Numbered from the stretch's first letter, positions 15,582 to 24,596 are shown. The stretch is 64,000 nucleotides of DNA from Saccharospirillum alexandrii (GCF_004000275.1 NZ_RCIP01000002.1:558283-622282), one strand, 5' to 3'. The notes: a model not told the origin generated them from the sequence alone. Numbers and translations: made by a program.

Positions 15582-16067
15582 TCAGGTATTATACGCCTTC
15601 AGCACCCGCTGCTTCTGCCGGCCCCATTCGCGTTCCTTGATAGTGGCCCGCTTATCGTGCAATTTCTTGCCTTTTACCAGGGCAATGTCGGCCTTGACCT
15701 TGTTTTTCTTCCAGAACAGAGACAAACAGACCGCTGTATAGCCATCCTGCTCGGACTGGCGGGAGATTTTATCGATCTCCTTGCGGTTGAGCAGCAGCTT
15801 GCGAGTGCGCGTAGGATCGGCAATCACGTGGGTTGAGGCGGCTTCCAGCGGTGAAAAATGGGCACCGATCAGCCAGGCCTCGTTGTCCTTGAAGATGACG
15901 TAGCTGTCGACCAGCTGTGCCTTGCCTGCGCGCAGGCTTTTGACTTCCCAGCCCAACAGTACCAGCCCGGCCTCATACTTTTCTTCGATATGATATTCGT
16001 GGCGGGCTCGTTTATTCTGGGCGATGGTACCGCCTGTGTGGACGGTGCTTTTCTTGGATTTGCTCAT
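15582..16067 (-). CDS. smpB: SsrA-binding protein SmpB
   Basis: The tmRNA partner that delivers Ala-tmRNA to stalled ribosomes. It has 161 residues. Motifs are [20 protein letters not shown] at the start of the OB-fold, [20 protein letters not shown], then [20 protein letters not shown], and the C-terminal tail [20 protein letters not shown] that folds in the mRNA channel. The frame is open upstream to 16139, but ATG at 16067 gives the usual MSKSKK start. It stands 155 bases upstream of ssrA on the same strand, the classic arrangement. Nothing looks abnormal. Confidence 0.97.
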   Translation of the reverse strand: MSKSKKSTVHTGGTIAQNKRARHEYHIEEKYEAGLVLLGWEVKSLRAGKAQLVDSYVIFKDNEAWLIGAHFSPLEAASTHVIADPTRTRKLLLNRKEIDKISRQSEQDGYTAVCLSLFWKKNKVKADIALVKGKKLHDKRATIKEREWGRQKQRVLKAYNT

Positions 16068-16218
16068 GGCGCGCATTATACCGCCCTTCCCCCGGGCGGG
16101 CGCAAGCGCTTGATGAGAGGAATTCATTCTGTGAATCAATCAGTTGCGGCATTTGCGCTGATCCGATACCGGGTTTCAGGCACACTGACCCCGGATCGAC
16201 TGTTTAAAGGGTAAGACG

Positions 16219-16560
16219 ATGGTTCTGGGTTTTCTGGTATTGCTGGTCTACTGGCTCGCGGGCGAGGCGGTATCGCAGTGGATCGGCTGGCCAATTCCGG
16301 GCAACGTGGTCGGGCTGGTGCTGCTGTGGGTCACCCTGACCATCATCCGCAAGGTGCCCAAACCGGTGGCCGAAGCCAGTAAAATGCTGATCCGCTACCT
16401 GACCCTGCTGTTCGTACCCGCTGGCGTGGGGCTGATTGAACACTGGGACCGGCTAATGAGCAATGGCCACTGGATGCTGCTGATCATCGCCGCCAGCACC
16501 GCCCTCTCGGCCCTGGCCATGGTCGGCATCTTCCGTCTGTTTCGGGTTAAAAACACATGA
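16219..16560 (+). CDS. lrgA: CidA/LrgA family holin-like membrane protein
   Basis: A 113-residue inner-membrane protein with four hydrophobic segments. The LrgA/CidA motif PIPGNVVGLVLLW is near residue 25, and LIRYLTLLFVPAGVGLIEHW near 57. LrgA proteins are holin-like and in several bacteria act with LrgB in murein hydrolase control or in export of small organic acids. AAAGGG lies about eight bases before the ATG. It overlaps lrgB by four bases (ATGA), showing translational coupling. No LytSR or LysR regulator gene is adjacent. Confidence 0.92.
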   Translation: MVLGFLVLLVYWLAGEAVSQWIGWPIPGNVVGLVLLWVTLTIIRKVPKPVAEASKMLIRYLTLLFVPAGVGLIEHWDRLMSNGHWMLLIIAASTALSALAMVGIFRLFRVKNT

Positions 16561-17258
16561 ATGTCTCGATTGATCTGTTGCTGGCCATCAGCATGACACT
16601 GGGTATCTACCTGTTGGCGGAACAACTGTACCGTCGGGCCGGTCGGTCGGCTCTGGTTCACCCGGTAATCGTCAGTATCTTCTCCATCATGGGTCTGATA
16701 ACCCTGCTCGGCTGGGATTACCCGCAATATCAACGCGATACCCAGATGATCCACTTCCTGCTCGGCCCGGCTACCGTGGCCCTGGCGGTGCCACTGCACG
16801 AGAACATGGCGCTGATTCGCAAAATGGCGATGCCCTTGCTGGTTGCCTGCTTCACCGGTGCATTAGTAGCCGCCGGCAGTGCGGTGATCCTGTCCGACCT
16901 GATCACGGGCGATGATGTGCTGTCGCTGAGCATGAGCGGCAAGTCGATCACCACGCCTATCGCCATCGGCATGGTTGAAAACGTTGGCGGCAGTGGCTCG
17001 CTGGCGGCCGGACTGGTGTTGCTGACTGGTGCCATTGGCACGTTGATGCTCCCGACACTCATGCGCTTTTGCAAACTGGACGATCATGCTCTGTACGGTT
17101 ACGTACTGGGCCTCACGGCCCATGGTTTCGGCACGGCCCAGGCGTTTGAAAAGTCAGCGACCTGCGGTGCCTTTGCGGGGCTTTCGATGAGTCTCACCGG
17201 CGTTGTGACCGCTTTTCTGGTGCCGCCGCTGGTGCCTTACTGGATGACCGGGCTTTAG
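16557..17258 (+). CDS. lrgB: CidB/LrgB family membrane protein
   Basis: A 233-residue polytopic membrane protein, the partner of LrgA. Family motifs are FLLGPATVALAVPLHENMAL near residue 68, SGKSITTPIAIGMVENVGGS near 130, and the closing LTAHGFGTAQAFEKS near 185. It starts within the last codons of lrgA and completes a two-gene operon. It ends one base before an 18-base inverted repeat that lies between it and the convergent astE. The role in murein hydrolase control or metabolite export follows the family and is not shown here. Confidence 0.92.
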   Translation: MNVSIDLLLAISMTLGIYLLAEQLYRRAGRSALVHPVIVSIFSIMGLITLLGWDYPQYQRDTQMIHFLLGPATVALAVPLHENMALIRKMAMPLLVACFTGALVAAGSAVILSDLITGDDVLSLSMSGKSITTPIAIGMVENVGGSGSLAAGLVLLTGAIGTLMLPTLMRFCKLDDHALYGYVLGLTAHGFGTAQAFEKSATCGAFAGLSMSLTGVVTAFLVPPLVPYWMTGL

Positions 17259-17344
17259 CTCAAGTTTCGAAGTTCGAGTGACCTGAGAGGCATTGGTCTG
17301 CGCCGGATACCGGGTATGCCCCTGGGCGAACTTCGAAACTTGAG
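17259..17344. repeat. 18-bp perfect inverted repeat with palindrome-family interior
   Basis: CTCAAGTTTCGAAGTTCG at 17259-17276 is the exact reverse complement of 17327-17344. The 50-base interior holds CCGGATACCGGGTATGCC, which resembles the outer-arm consensus of the palindromic repeats further right. It sits between the convergent lrgB and astE genes and could act as a terminator. It may be a degenerate member of the repeat family. Confidence 0.65.
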
Positions 17345-17358
17345 CCTTGAGACCCGCG

Positions 17359-18363
17359 TCAGCGACGAATTTTAAGCATCAGGCCAGCGCGCTGCCCCAC
17401 CGGGACTTTGGGGTTTGGAAACACAATGTATTCGGGTTCGTCGCCCACCCGGTATTCCTGGTCGCCATCGCGCCAGATCAGAGTACCGGGGGCGTAGTCG
17501 GTAAAGTTGAGGGCATCGTCCGGGATGAAGAACTCCCAGGTGTCGCTGGTAACGTCTATGGAGTGGCACACTTCGAATTCGGCGACCGGTCGCTTGGGCT
17601 CGGCTGGCAGGGGCTCGCCGGCCACCAGTTCACGTAACGCGTAGTCGATGCCGCTGTAGCGACTGAGGTCGTTTTCGCCAAAGGGTTTGACCGACCCCAG
17701 TTCCAGCGTGAAACTCTCGGCGCCGTATCGCAGCGATGAAAAGGAGGAGAAGGTGTTCGCTTCTTTTTGCTGCAGCAGAACGGTTTCGATGTCTGCCCGG
17801 GCCAAAAAACCCTTTTGCTCATCCGGCAACTCACGGCCCGCCACATAGGGATAAACCGCAAAGCGTTCGCGCTTGCTGCCCCGAATGGCGGTGTGCAGAT
17901 CGTAGTGGAATCGTTTGGTGACGGTTACCGGCTCTTCAGCAAAAAAATTGGCAACGTAGGCCTCCAGTTTGGCGGCACGTTTTACCTCTTTCAGTGTGGT
18001 GTCGTACTGCTGCCAGTCACCGGTGAAGAGGCGGTTCATGTTGACCTCAACAAAGCGCTGGGCAATGCTCATTGACCAGGGGTTACCCATAATGAACAGC
18101 ACCCGTTGCCCGGCTTTTTGCTCCTCTTCCAGAATATCCCGTACGATGTCGCGCACCAGCTCAATGGGCGCGGTTTCGTTACCGTGCACGGCACAGGAAA
18201 TAACGACCGATGTGTCACAAGCCGTATTCGGCTCAACCCGCAACACGCCACAGTCGAGCAGGGTAACTTCGGTACCCGCTGACAGAATAGAAAACTCAGG
18301 GCTGACGGTGTCGTCGGCCGTTGCCAGGGTGTGCTGCAGAAAATCGGTATGAGCCCCGAACAT
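17359..18363 (-). CDS. astE: succinylglutamate desuccinylase
   Basis: A zinc carboxypeptidase-fold enzyme that hydrolyses N-succinylglutamate to succinate and glutamate, the last step of the arginine succinyltransferase pathway. It has 334 residues. Zinc ligands are in SCAVHGNETAPIE and HYDLHTAIRG, and the catalytic Glu is in SFTLELGSVKPFG. An upstream in-frame ATG at 18402 lies inside a terminator stem, so the ATG at 18363 (MFGAHTDFLQ) is preferred, with GGAG 11 bases upstream. It follows the arginine-type ABC transporter on the same strand but behind a terminator. The other ast genes are not in the window. Confidence 0.92.
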   Translation of the reverse strand: MFGAHTDFLQHTLATADDTVSPEFSILSAGTEVTLLDCGVLRVEPNTACDTSVVISCAVHGNETAPIELVRDIVRDILEEEQKAGQRVLFIMGNPWSMSIAQRFVEVNMNRLFTGDWQQYDTTLKEVKRAAKLEAYVANFFAEEPVTVTKRFHYDLHTAIRGSKRERFAVYPYVAGRELPDEQKGFLARADIETVLLQQKEANTFSSFSSLRYGAESFTLELGSVKPFGENDLSRYSGIDYALRELVAGEPLPAEPKRPVAEFEVCHSIDVTSDTWEFFIPDDALNFTDYAPGTLIWRDGDQEYRVGDEPEYIVFPNPKVPVGQRAGLMLKIRR

Positions 18364-18388
18364 GGAATGGTTGTCTCCGGTGAATTGC

Positions 18389-18410
18389 AAAAAAGGCCGC
18401 ATAGGCGGCC
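18389..18410 (-). terminator. terminator of the amino-acid ABC operon
   Basis: Minus-strand stem GGCCGC / GCGGCC with a four-base loop followed by six T residues, located between the HisM-type permease gene and astE. Confidence 0.8.
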
Positions 18411-18444
18411 TGGTCTCAGATAGTTGTCGGCACGTTAAAAACCA

Positions 18445-19158
18445 TCAGCGCGGGCGCAAATGCCCCAGCAAACGTTTTTCCAGCTGCTTGAATACACCCA
18501 GAATACCGAAGGTCAGTATCAGGTAGATGCAGGCGACAAAGATAAAGGCCGGAAATGGCGCATAGTATTGCGCGTAAATATTACGGGCAGCACCCAGCAA
18601 ATCAATGATGGTCACGACCGATGCAATGGCACTGGCATGCAACATGAAAATCACTTCGTTGCTGTAAGCCGGGATCGCCCGGCGGAAGGCACTGGGCAGC
18701 ACAATGCGACGCATTCTTCTGGCCCAGCTCATGCCATAGGCCTTGGCGGCTTCAATTTCACCCCGCGGTGTTGCCTCGATGGCGCCGCGGAAAATTTCGG
18801 TGGTGTAAGCCGCCGTGTTCAGTACAAAGGCAATCAGTGCCGGGTAGAAGGCACCCCGGAAGATTTCCCACCAGAAAGTATCCTGAATACCGTCAATCAG
18901 TGTTACCCCGTAGTAAATCATATACAGCTGTACCAGTAAGGGTGTACCCCGAAACACGTAGGTATAGACCCACACCGGACGGCTGAGCCAGGGGTTGTCT
19001 GACGCGCGCATTATCGCCAGTGGCACTGCGATGACCAGACCAATAATGAGTGACAGGAAAACCAGCTGGACCGTTGTCACCAAACCACCCCAATACTGCA
19101 TAAGGGTGTTGGGTGTAAAAATATCGTTGCTTTCGAGTAAGGCAATGAGTGCATCCAT
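18445..19158 (-). CDS. HisM/AotM-type amino-acid ABC permease
   Basis: An inner-membrane permease of a polar amino-acid ABC transporter, 237 residues with several membrane segments. It starts near a hydrophobic TTVQLVFLSLIIGLVIAVPL. The FRGTPLLVQLYMIYYG motif is near residue 69, and the cytoplasmic EAA loop GEIEAAKAYGMSWARRMRRI, which contacts the ATPase, near 132. It follows the HisQ-type permease by two bases, forming a heterodimeric channel. With the binding protein, ATPase and astE nearby, arginine, ornithine or succinyl-arginine-related uptake like Aot is likely. Histidine or lysine specificity cannot be excluded. Confidence 0.88.
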   Translation of the reverse strand: MDALIALLESNDIFTPNTLMQYWGGLVTTVQLVFLSLIIGLVIAVPLAIMRASDNPWLSRPVWVYTYVFRGTPLLVQLYMIYYGVTLIDGIQDTFWWEIFRGAFYPALIAFVLNTAAYTTEIFRGAIEATPRGEIEAAKAYGMSWARRMRRIVLPSAFRRAIPAYSNEVIFMLHASAIASVVTIIDLLGAARNIYAQYYAPFPAFIFVACIYLILTFGILGVFKQLEKRLLGHLRPR

Positions 19159-19160
19159 AA

Positions 19161-19871
19161 TCAGCTGCCTCCCTTAACAACGCCAGCGCTGTATTTGTTG
19201 TTGAGCAATTTGAAAATGATGTCGGAGAGAGCGGCGATGGCCAGGTAAACAATGGCAACGGGTATGAGGAATTTGAAGGGTGATCCGGTGGATTTTGCGG
19301 CTTCACTGGCCAGCCTCACCATGTCAGCCAGACCGATCACACTCACCAGTGCAGTCGTTTTCAAGAGAACCTGCCAGTTGTTGGCAATGCCGGGAATTGC
19401 GTGACGCATCATCTGTGGAAACATGATGCGTGAAAATACTTTCCAGCCGCTCATGCCGTAGGCTTTGCCAGCTTCAATCTGGCCATTTTCAACCGCCATA
19501 AAGGCACCGCGAAACGTCTCGGACATATAGGCACCAAAAATAAATCCAATGGTCAGTACGCCCGCAGTGAACTCATTGAACTGGGGGTATGGCAGGTTGA
19601 ACCCCAAATCATAATTCAAGTAGTCCAGAATGCTGTTCAGGGCGATCTGGCCACCAAAAAACAGCAGCATCATCCAGACGAGGTCGGGTACGCCACGAAT
19701 CAGCGTGGTGTAAAAGGTTGCCACTCCTTTCGCCAGCCGGTTACGGGACATTTTGCCCCAGGCACCCATCAAACCGAGAAACACGGCCAGAACCAGCGAG
19801 AAGACAGCCAGCTCCAACGTAATGATGGCGCCACCAAATATGGAAGGGCCATAGCCTTCGAAATCAAACAC
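19161..19871 (-). CDS. HisQ/AotQ-type amino-acid ABC permease
   Basis: The partner permease of the same transporter, 236 residues. The N-terminal segment IFGGAIITLELAVFSLVLAV begins the permease domain. TLIRGVPDLVWMMLLFFGGQ near residue 57 corresponds to the RGTP motif, and the EAA loop GQIEAGKAYGMSGWKVFSRI lies near 133. The gene is between the binding-protein gene and the HisM-type gene on the minus strand. A 180-base gap with a GC-rich hairpin separates it from the binding-protein gene, which would allow lower expression of the membrane parts. Substrate assignment to basic amino acids rests on the context of astE. Confidence 0.88.
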   Translation of the reverse strand: MFDFEGYGPSIFGGAIITLELAVFSLVLAVFLGLMGAWGKMSRNRLAKGVATFYTTLIRGVPDLVWMMLLFFGGQIALNSILDYLNYDLGFNLPYPQFNEFTAGVLTIGFIFGAYMSETFRGAFMAVENGQIEAGKAYGMSGWKVFSRIMFPQMMRHAIPGIANNWQVLLKTTALVSVIGLADMVRLASEAAKSTGSPFKFLIPVAIVYLAIAALSDIIFKLLNNKYSAGVVKGGS

Positions 19872-19987
19872 AGGCGTTACTCTTCGTTGGTTGTTGTTTT
19901 ACTGAGTTGCTTGGTCTGCCTACGCAACAGCATCATTCAATCCTGTTAACGGACTGACACCCTGTGAAGCAGGCCGAGCAACACATG

Positions 19988-20011
19988 AAGGGCCGGCTGA
20001 CACCGGCCCTT
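19988..20011 (-). promoter_or_regulatory. intercistronic hairpin after the binding-protein gene
   Basis: Stem AAGGGCCGG / CCGGCCCTT with a six-base loop just after the binding-protein stop. It lacks a long T-tract, so it probably attenuates or stabilizes the message rather than fully terminating it. Confidence 0.5.
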
Positions 20012-20052
20012 CGCACAAACACAAAATGAAAACGTCTTGTCAGACGGGTTCG

Positions 20053-20811
20053 TTACAGTTTGATGTCGATGTCAAAATACTTCTGCATGATGGTGTCGTA
20101 GGTACCATCGTTCTTCAGTTGCTCAAGTGCCGCACTGACTTGCTCTTCCAGAGCGGTATCGCGCTTACGGAATGCAGCGCCTACGCCTTCACCAAAGATG
20201 CGTGTCGGCTCTTTGATGAAATCGCCAACCTGGGATACTTCATCGTTGCCGTCCAGCATTTCGATGCCAACCGGGGCATCGATGAACATGGCGTCCAGAC
20301 GGCCGCCTTGCAGGTCAACAATCATGTCGTCAGCGGTGGTGTAACGAACCACTTCAGCATCGGTCAGGAATTCAGTGACGTAGGTGTCCTGAATGGTGGC
20401 CCGCTGAACACCAACGCGCTTGCCGTCGCTGCTGTCGGGGTTAAAGCCGTTGCCATCCGGTGCAAAAAACGCAGAGGGAGTTGTGTAGTAAGGGTCTGAA
20501 AACAGAACGCGCTTCTGGCGCTCTTCGTTGATCGACATGGATGAGAAAATCATGTCGTATTTGCGAGCCAGCAGACCCGGGATAATACCGTCCCATGCCT
20601 GAACAACCCACTCACAGTCGTTGCCGGATACGATCTGGCACACTTCATTGCCCAGTTCAATTTCGAAACCGGTCAGTTCACCATCCGGTGCACGGTATTC
20701 AAACGGCGGGTAAGGTGCATCCACGCCCACACGAATGGTGTCCCAGCTTTCGGCCGATACGGCAGAGGTCATTGCGAGCATACCCGCAACAGCAATTAAC
20801 GTTTTTTTCAT
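20053..20811 (-). CDS. periplasmic basic amino-acid binding protein (AotJ/ArgT type)
   Basis: A 252-residue family 3 solute-binding protein. The Sec signal peptide is MKKTLIAVAGMLAMTSAVSA, cleaved before ESWDTIRVGV. The ligand-cleft motifs are DAPYPPFEYRAPDGELTGFE near residue 30, MIFSSMSINEERQKRVLFSD near 85 and KRVGVQRATIQDTYV near 130. Upstream in-frame codons exist as far as 20979, but the ATG at 20811 gives the signal peptide. It captures the amino acid for the HisQM-type permeases that follow. A tandem hairpin lies between it and the ATPase gene. It is most like arginine/ornithine or lysine-arginine-ornithine binding proteins. Confidence 0.9.
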   Translation of the reverse strand: MKKTLIAVAGMLAMTSAVSAESWDTIRVGVDAPYPPFEYRAPDGELTGFEIELGNEVCQIVSGNDCEWVVQAWDGIIPGLLARKYDMIFSSMSINEERQKRVLFSDPYYTTPSAFFAPDGNGFNPDSSDGKRVGVQRATIQDTYVTEFLTDAEVVRYTTADDMIVDLQGGRLDAMFIDAPVGIEMLDGNDEVSQVGDFIKEPTRIFGEGVGAAFRKRDTALEEQVSAALEQLKNDGTYDTIMQKYFDIDIKL

Positions 20812-20937
20812 TATGGTTGACTCCAGTGTTGTCATTCGATCAGGTGGTTCCTGATTCCTAGTATGAGATGGCTTGCGCCGCCTCTCTTTCATCATCCCAT
20901 CGTCCATAACATTGGGCACAACCGGACAGGTTGCGTT

Positions 20938-20977
20938 GGTATCCGGCGCGATCGGATACCGGACACATCCTGTGTCC
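20938..20977. promoter_or_regulatory. tandem hairpins between ATPase and binding-protein genes
   Basis: Two adjacent perfect stems: GGTATCCG / CGGATACC (20938-20960) and GGACACA / TGTGTCC (20961-20977). They sit in the 257-base gap between the ATPase and binding-protein genes. They could be a REP-like processing site that raises the level of the binding-protein message. Confidence 0.5.
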
Positions 20978-21068
20978 ATACCAGCTACCGCTGATCATAC
21001 TGGTTAACCGCCCCCAATACGCGAAGCGGCTAATGCTTTCCGGTCGCCGCTGAATGCAGCGCCCGGAA

Positions 21069-21842
21069 TCAGTAATTCGGTGCAATAAATTGTTTGAAGC
21101 GTTCGGATTTCGGGTTGGTGAACACCTCTTTCGGGTCGCCATACTCTTCAATTTTGCCCTGGTGCAGATACATCACCTTGTTCGAGACATCCTGGGCGAA
21201 CGCCATCTCATGGGTAACGACCACCATGGTGCGTCCTTCTTCCGCCAGGGCCCGCATTACTTTGAGCACTTCGCCTACCAGCTCAGGGTCGAGGGCCGAG
21301 GTCGGTTCATCAAAGAGCATCACCTCCGGATTCATCGCCAGCGCCCGGGCAATGGCGGCCCGTTGTTGCTGGCCACCCGACATGTGGGCCGGGTAGTAGT
21401 TGCGCCGGTCGTACAAGCCAACCCGGTTCAAATGCTCTTCGGCCCGCTCGATGGCTTCTTTTTTACTGATGCCAAGCACATGGACCGGTGCTTCGATGAT
21501 GTTCTCCATCACCGTCATGTGCGCCCAGAGGTTGAACCCCTGAAACACCATGGACAGCTGGGCACGCATCTTTTCAACCTGACGCATGTCGGCAGGTTCA
21601 CGCTCGCCGCGACGATTGGTCTTGAACGCCACTTTCTCACCGTGCACCTGAATGTCACCTGAAGTAGGGATCTCAAGCATGTTGATGCAACGCAGAAAGG
21701 TACTTTTACCCGACCCGGAAGACCCAATGACGGAAATAACATCGCCTTTGTGCGCTTCCAGTGAAATGCCCTTGAGGACTTCCAGCTCACCAAAACACTT
21801 GTGTATGTCGGTGGCTATCAGCGGGGCTACTTGCTGACCCAT
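21069..21842 (-). CDS. amino-acid ABC transporter ATPase (HisP/AotP type)
   Basis: A 257-residue ATPase. Walker A is GSSGSGKST near residue 36, the Q-loop is in [20 protein letters not shown] near 97, the signature is [20 protein letters not shown] near 154, Walker B is [14 protein letters not shown] near 174, and the H-loop is [13 protein letters not shown] near 208. The insertion [19 protein letters not shown] after the beta strands is typical of HisP/AotP. It is the first gene of the minus-strand operon ATPase, binding protein, HisQ, HisM. It drives import by the HisQM-type pair. No ArgR site was recognised upstream. Confidence 0.93.
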   Translation of the reverse strand: MGQQVAPLIATDIHKCFGELEVLKGISLEAHKGDVISVIGSSGSGKSTFLRCINMLEIPTSGDIQVHGEKVAFKTNRRGEREPADMRQVEKMRAQLSMVFQGFNLWAHMTVMENIIEAPVHVLGISKKEAIERAEEHLNRVGLYDRRNYYPAHMSGGQQQRAAIARALAMNPEVMLFDEPTSALDPELVGEVLKVMRALAEEGRTMVVVTHEMAFAQDVSNKVMYLHQGKIEEYGDPKEVFTNPKSERFKQFIAPNY

Positions 21843-22631
21843 TGTGGTCTCCTGATCCGTTTCTGCCTGCGGTACCTGCCGGATGTTTGTGCTTGAGTGG
21901 CACTGGACATCTGAGGCCGGCAGAACTGATTACTTTTTATGCGTTTTTGTTGCTGGCATTTTGAATAAGCCCGGAGGCCAATGCAAAACATTATCGCACC
22001 CAGGGTTGTGGTTGTGCGACATGCGCTTGACTTCGGGGGATTCACCGGCCTGTTTCGCGACAGCCAGGCCAGCATGAGCAAGGCTACTCGTTAAACCATT
22101 CGCTCAGCGCGTGCCGGGAGGCAGCATAGAAACCGCGCTGACTGGTCCAGGCATCGGCCAAGGCAACATCCACACAGGGATGGCAGGCAGGGGTCGATGC
22201 TTGATGCAATGCTAGATACCGCAATGAATTCGCCTCTTGAACGCTGTGCGCCCTAATACAAAACACCACTAACAGAGCGCTGTTACTGCAAAGCCACCAA
22301 AACGTCGTTACCGACAGAGGGGTGGCCATGGTCCCAATCACTGCATTGTTTCGCAACGCCGGTTCCGTACCCGGGGTGCCAGTACCCTTTAAACCCGCTC
22401 TAATTGGCATCAATTTTCGCCACTGCGGCCAAAAATTCAATGCTGCCAGCCTTCCCTTGCCTCGTCTTGCCTCAGACAAAGCAAAGTGCGGACCACATCC
22501 CGAGCCATTTAACCTTAGTCGAAAACTGGCCGCTAAAACACTCCAGAGCCCCTAAACTTTTACAACTTTGAGACATAAAGGCGGCAATCTGACGTGACGG
22601 CACCCGGAAAAATTTAGCATTTCCTGACTGG
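21843..22631. other. divergent intergenic region between the amino-acid and dpp operons
   Basis: No recognised gene. A minus-strand frame at 22084-22329 could encode an 81-residue protein with one hydrophobic N-terminal segment (TFWWLCSNSALLVVFCI) and four cysteines. It matches nothing I know and may be chance. The promoters of both flanking operons must lie in this region or just beside it. Confidence 0.4.
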
Positions 22632-22660
22632 TTGCCCTATTTTAAACCCTGCTTTATGCT
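22632..22660 (+). promoter_or_regulatory. candidate dppA promoter
   Basis: TTGCCC (22632-22637), a 17-base spacer and TATGCT (22655-22660) form a sigma-70-like promoter. It implies a leader of about 270 bases before the dppA start at 22937. The leader contains an inverted repeat GCCGCTG / CAGCGGC (about 22877-22912) just before the ribosome site. Confidence 0.45.
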
Positions 22661-22936
22661 CAGGCACCACAGTTGACCATGAGTACGGTTATATCGACCA
22701 CTGGCGTCGGTTCTGATTTGACGTGTCAGGTACACGACAAAGCCTGCCCCGCACCGGTTGCGGGAACTCGTACGGTGGTTGCAACACCAACTGTCAGCCT
22801 GTGCCTCGGCGTGGTCTCATTCTTGCTGAAGCGATGGTTCCCCGGCGTTCTTCCTCACAGAACGACGGGTCAAAGGCCGCTGATGATCATAGTCATGACC
22901 GACAGCGGCTTACATAATAAAAGGAGAGAAATAACA

Positions 22937-24532
22937 ATGAAGAAAAGTCTGTCACTCTTTGCCGGCGCTGCACTGGCCACGGCAATGGCGTCTACCGCTG
23001 CTGCGGACACCTTTGTGTATTGCTCGGAAGCGAGCCCTGAAGGCTTTAACCCGGCTTTTTACACCTCTGGCACTACCTTTGACGCCTCTTCGCGCACCAT
23101 GTTTAACCGCCTGGTTGAGTTTGAGCGCGGCGGCACATCTGTCGTGCCGGGCCTGGCTGAAAGCTGGGAGATTTCCGACGACGGTCTGACTTACACCTTC
23201 AACCTGCGCGAAGGCGTCAAGTTTCACGCCCGTTCAGACTTCCGTCCGAGCCGCGAATTCAACGCTGAAGACGTTGTGTTCAGCTTTGAACGTCAGATGA
23301 ACGAAGACCACCCGTTCCATAGTGTCAGCAACCAGGATTATGCCTACTTTGGCTACATGGGTATGGCCGACGCGATCGATTCAATCGAAGCACCGGATGA
23401 TTACACCATTGTCTTCAACCTAAGCGCCCCGAACGCCACCTTCCTGGCCAACCTGGCCATGGACTTCGCCTCCATTCACTCGGCCGAATACGCCGATGCG
23501 ATGATGGATGCGGGCACCCCAAGCCAAGTCGATATTACACCGATCGGTACCGGCCCATTCATTCTGGCTCAGTATCGTAAAGACTCTGTGATTCGCTATG
23601 TGCGTCACAATGCTTACTGGGAAGGTGCGGCTGATATCGAGCGTCTGGTGTTCTCCATTACTCCTGATGCCAGCGTTCGTTACGCCAAGCTGCGTGCCGG
23701 CGAATGTCACCACATGGTGTATCCGAACCCGTCCGATGTTCAGGCCATGCAAGATGACCCGAACATCAACGTGCTGTCCCAGCCTGGTCTGAACGTCGGC
23801 TATCTGGCCTTCAACACCCAGAAAGCCCCGTTCGACAATGACCTCGTTCGTCAGGCTCTGAACATCGCAACCAACAAAGAAGCGATTCTGGATGCGGTCT
23901 ATCAGGGCGCTGGCCAGGTTGCCAAGAACCCGATCCCACCAACCATGTGGTCGTACAACGAAAACGTCGTCGATTATGACTACGATCCGGAATACGCCCG
24001 TCAGTTGCTGGCCGAAGCTGGCTTCCCGGACGGTTTCGAAACCGACATCTGGGCCATGCCTGTACAGCGTCCGTACAACCCGAATGCACGCCGTATGGCC
24101 GAGCTGATTCAGGCAGACTGGGCAGCCGTCGGTGTTGACGCTGAAATCGTATCCTTCGAGTGGGGCGAGTATCTGCAACGCACCCAGGATGGCGAACATG
24201 AAACCATGATGCTTGGCTGGACCGGCGACAACGGTGACCCGGATAACTTCCTGAACACCCTGCTGGGCTGTCAGGCGGCTGAAACCGGCGGTAACCGTGC
24301 GTTCTGGTGTGACGAAGAGTTCAACTCTCTGGTTGACCAGGCTCTGCGTACACCCGTCACAGAAGAACGGACCGCTCTGTACGAGGAAGCTCAGGTTGTA
24401 TTCAAGGCTGCCGCGCCCTGGATCACCATTGCTCATTCGGTGGTCTTCGAGCCCGTTCGTCCTGAAGTACAGGGCTACGTCATGAGCCCGTTCGGTTCGC
24501 ACTCGTTCTACGGGGTTAGCCTCGCAGACTGA
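22937..24532 (+). CDS. dppA: periplasmic dipeptide-binding protein
   Basis: A family 5 solute-binding protein of 531 residues, strikingly close to enterobacterial DppA. The signal peptide is MKKSLSLFAGAALATAMAST, and the mature protein starts near ADTFVYCSEASPEGFNP. Conserved blocks are SGTTFDASSRTMFNRLVEFE near 45, LAMDFASIHSAEYADAMMDA near 175, VFSITPDASVRYAKLRAGEC near 238, and PVQRPYNPNARRMAELIQAD near 375. The start follows AAGGAGAG at 22921. An in-frame ATG 88 codons upstream (22673) is rejected as it precedes the signal peptide. The first gene of dppABCDF, it binds di- and tripeptides and probably heme as in E. coli. Confidence 0.95.
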   Translation: MKKSLSLFAGAALATAMASTAAADTFVYCSEASPEGFNPAFYTSGTTFDASSRTMFNRLVEFERGGTSVVPGLAESWEISDDGLTYTFNLREGVKFHARSDFRPSREFNAEDVVFSFERQMNEDHPFHSVSNQDYAYFGYMGMADAIDSIEAPDDYTIVFNLSAPNATFLANLAMDFASIHSAEYADAMMDAGTPSQVDITPIGTGPFILAQYRKDSVIRYVRHNAYWEGAADIERLVFSITPDASVRYAKLRAGECHHMVYPNPSDVQAMQDDPNINVLSQPGLNVGYLAFNTQKAPFDNDLVRQALNIATNKEAILDAVYQGAGQVAKNPIPPTMWSYNENVVDYDYDPEYARQLLAEAGFPDGFETDIWAMPVQRPYNPNARRMAELIQADWAAVGVDAEIVSFEWGEYLQRTQDGEHETMMLGWTGDNGDPDNFLNTLLGCQAAETGGNRAFWCDEEFNSLVDQALRTPVTEERTALYEEAQVVFKAAAPWITIAHSVVFEPVRPEVQGYVMSPFGSHSFYGVSLAD

Positions 24533-24563
24533 GTCAACACCTGACAGTTAAGACGTCTCTATC

Positions 24564-24596
24564 AGGGCGGCAGACCATCTGCCGCCCTTTCTTGTT
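24564..24596 (+). terminator. terminator/attenuator between dppA and dppB
   Basis: Stem AGGGCGGCAG / CTGCCGCCCT followed by a T-rich tail, 32 bases after the dppA stop. It would cut most transcripts after dppA and allow excess binding protein over the membrane complex. Confidence 0.8.

Noticed and set aside
22084-22329. Small minus-strand membrane protein between the amino-acid and dpp operons
   Set aside because: It has one hydrophobic segment but no recognised family and no clear ribosome site; kept only as a remark in the intergenic entry.
23420-24502. Long minus-strand open frame opposite dppA
   Set aside because: It lies wholly antisense to a strongly conserved DppA and has no family features; it is a product of GC-rich codon bias.
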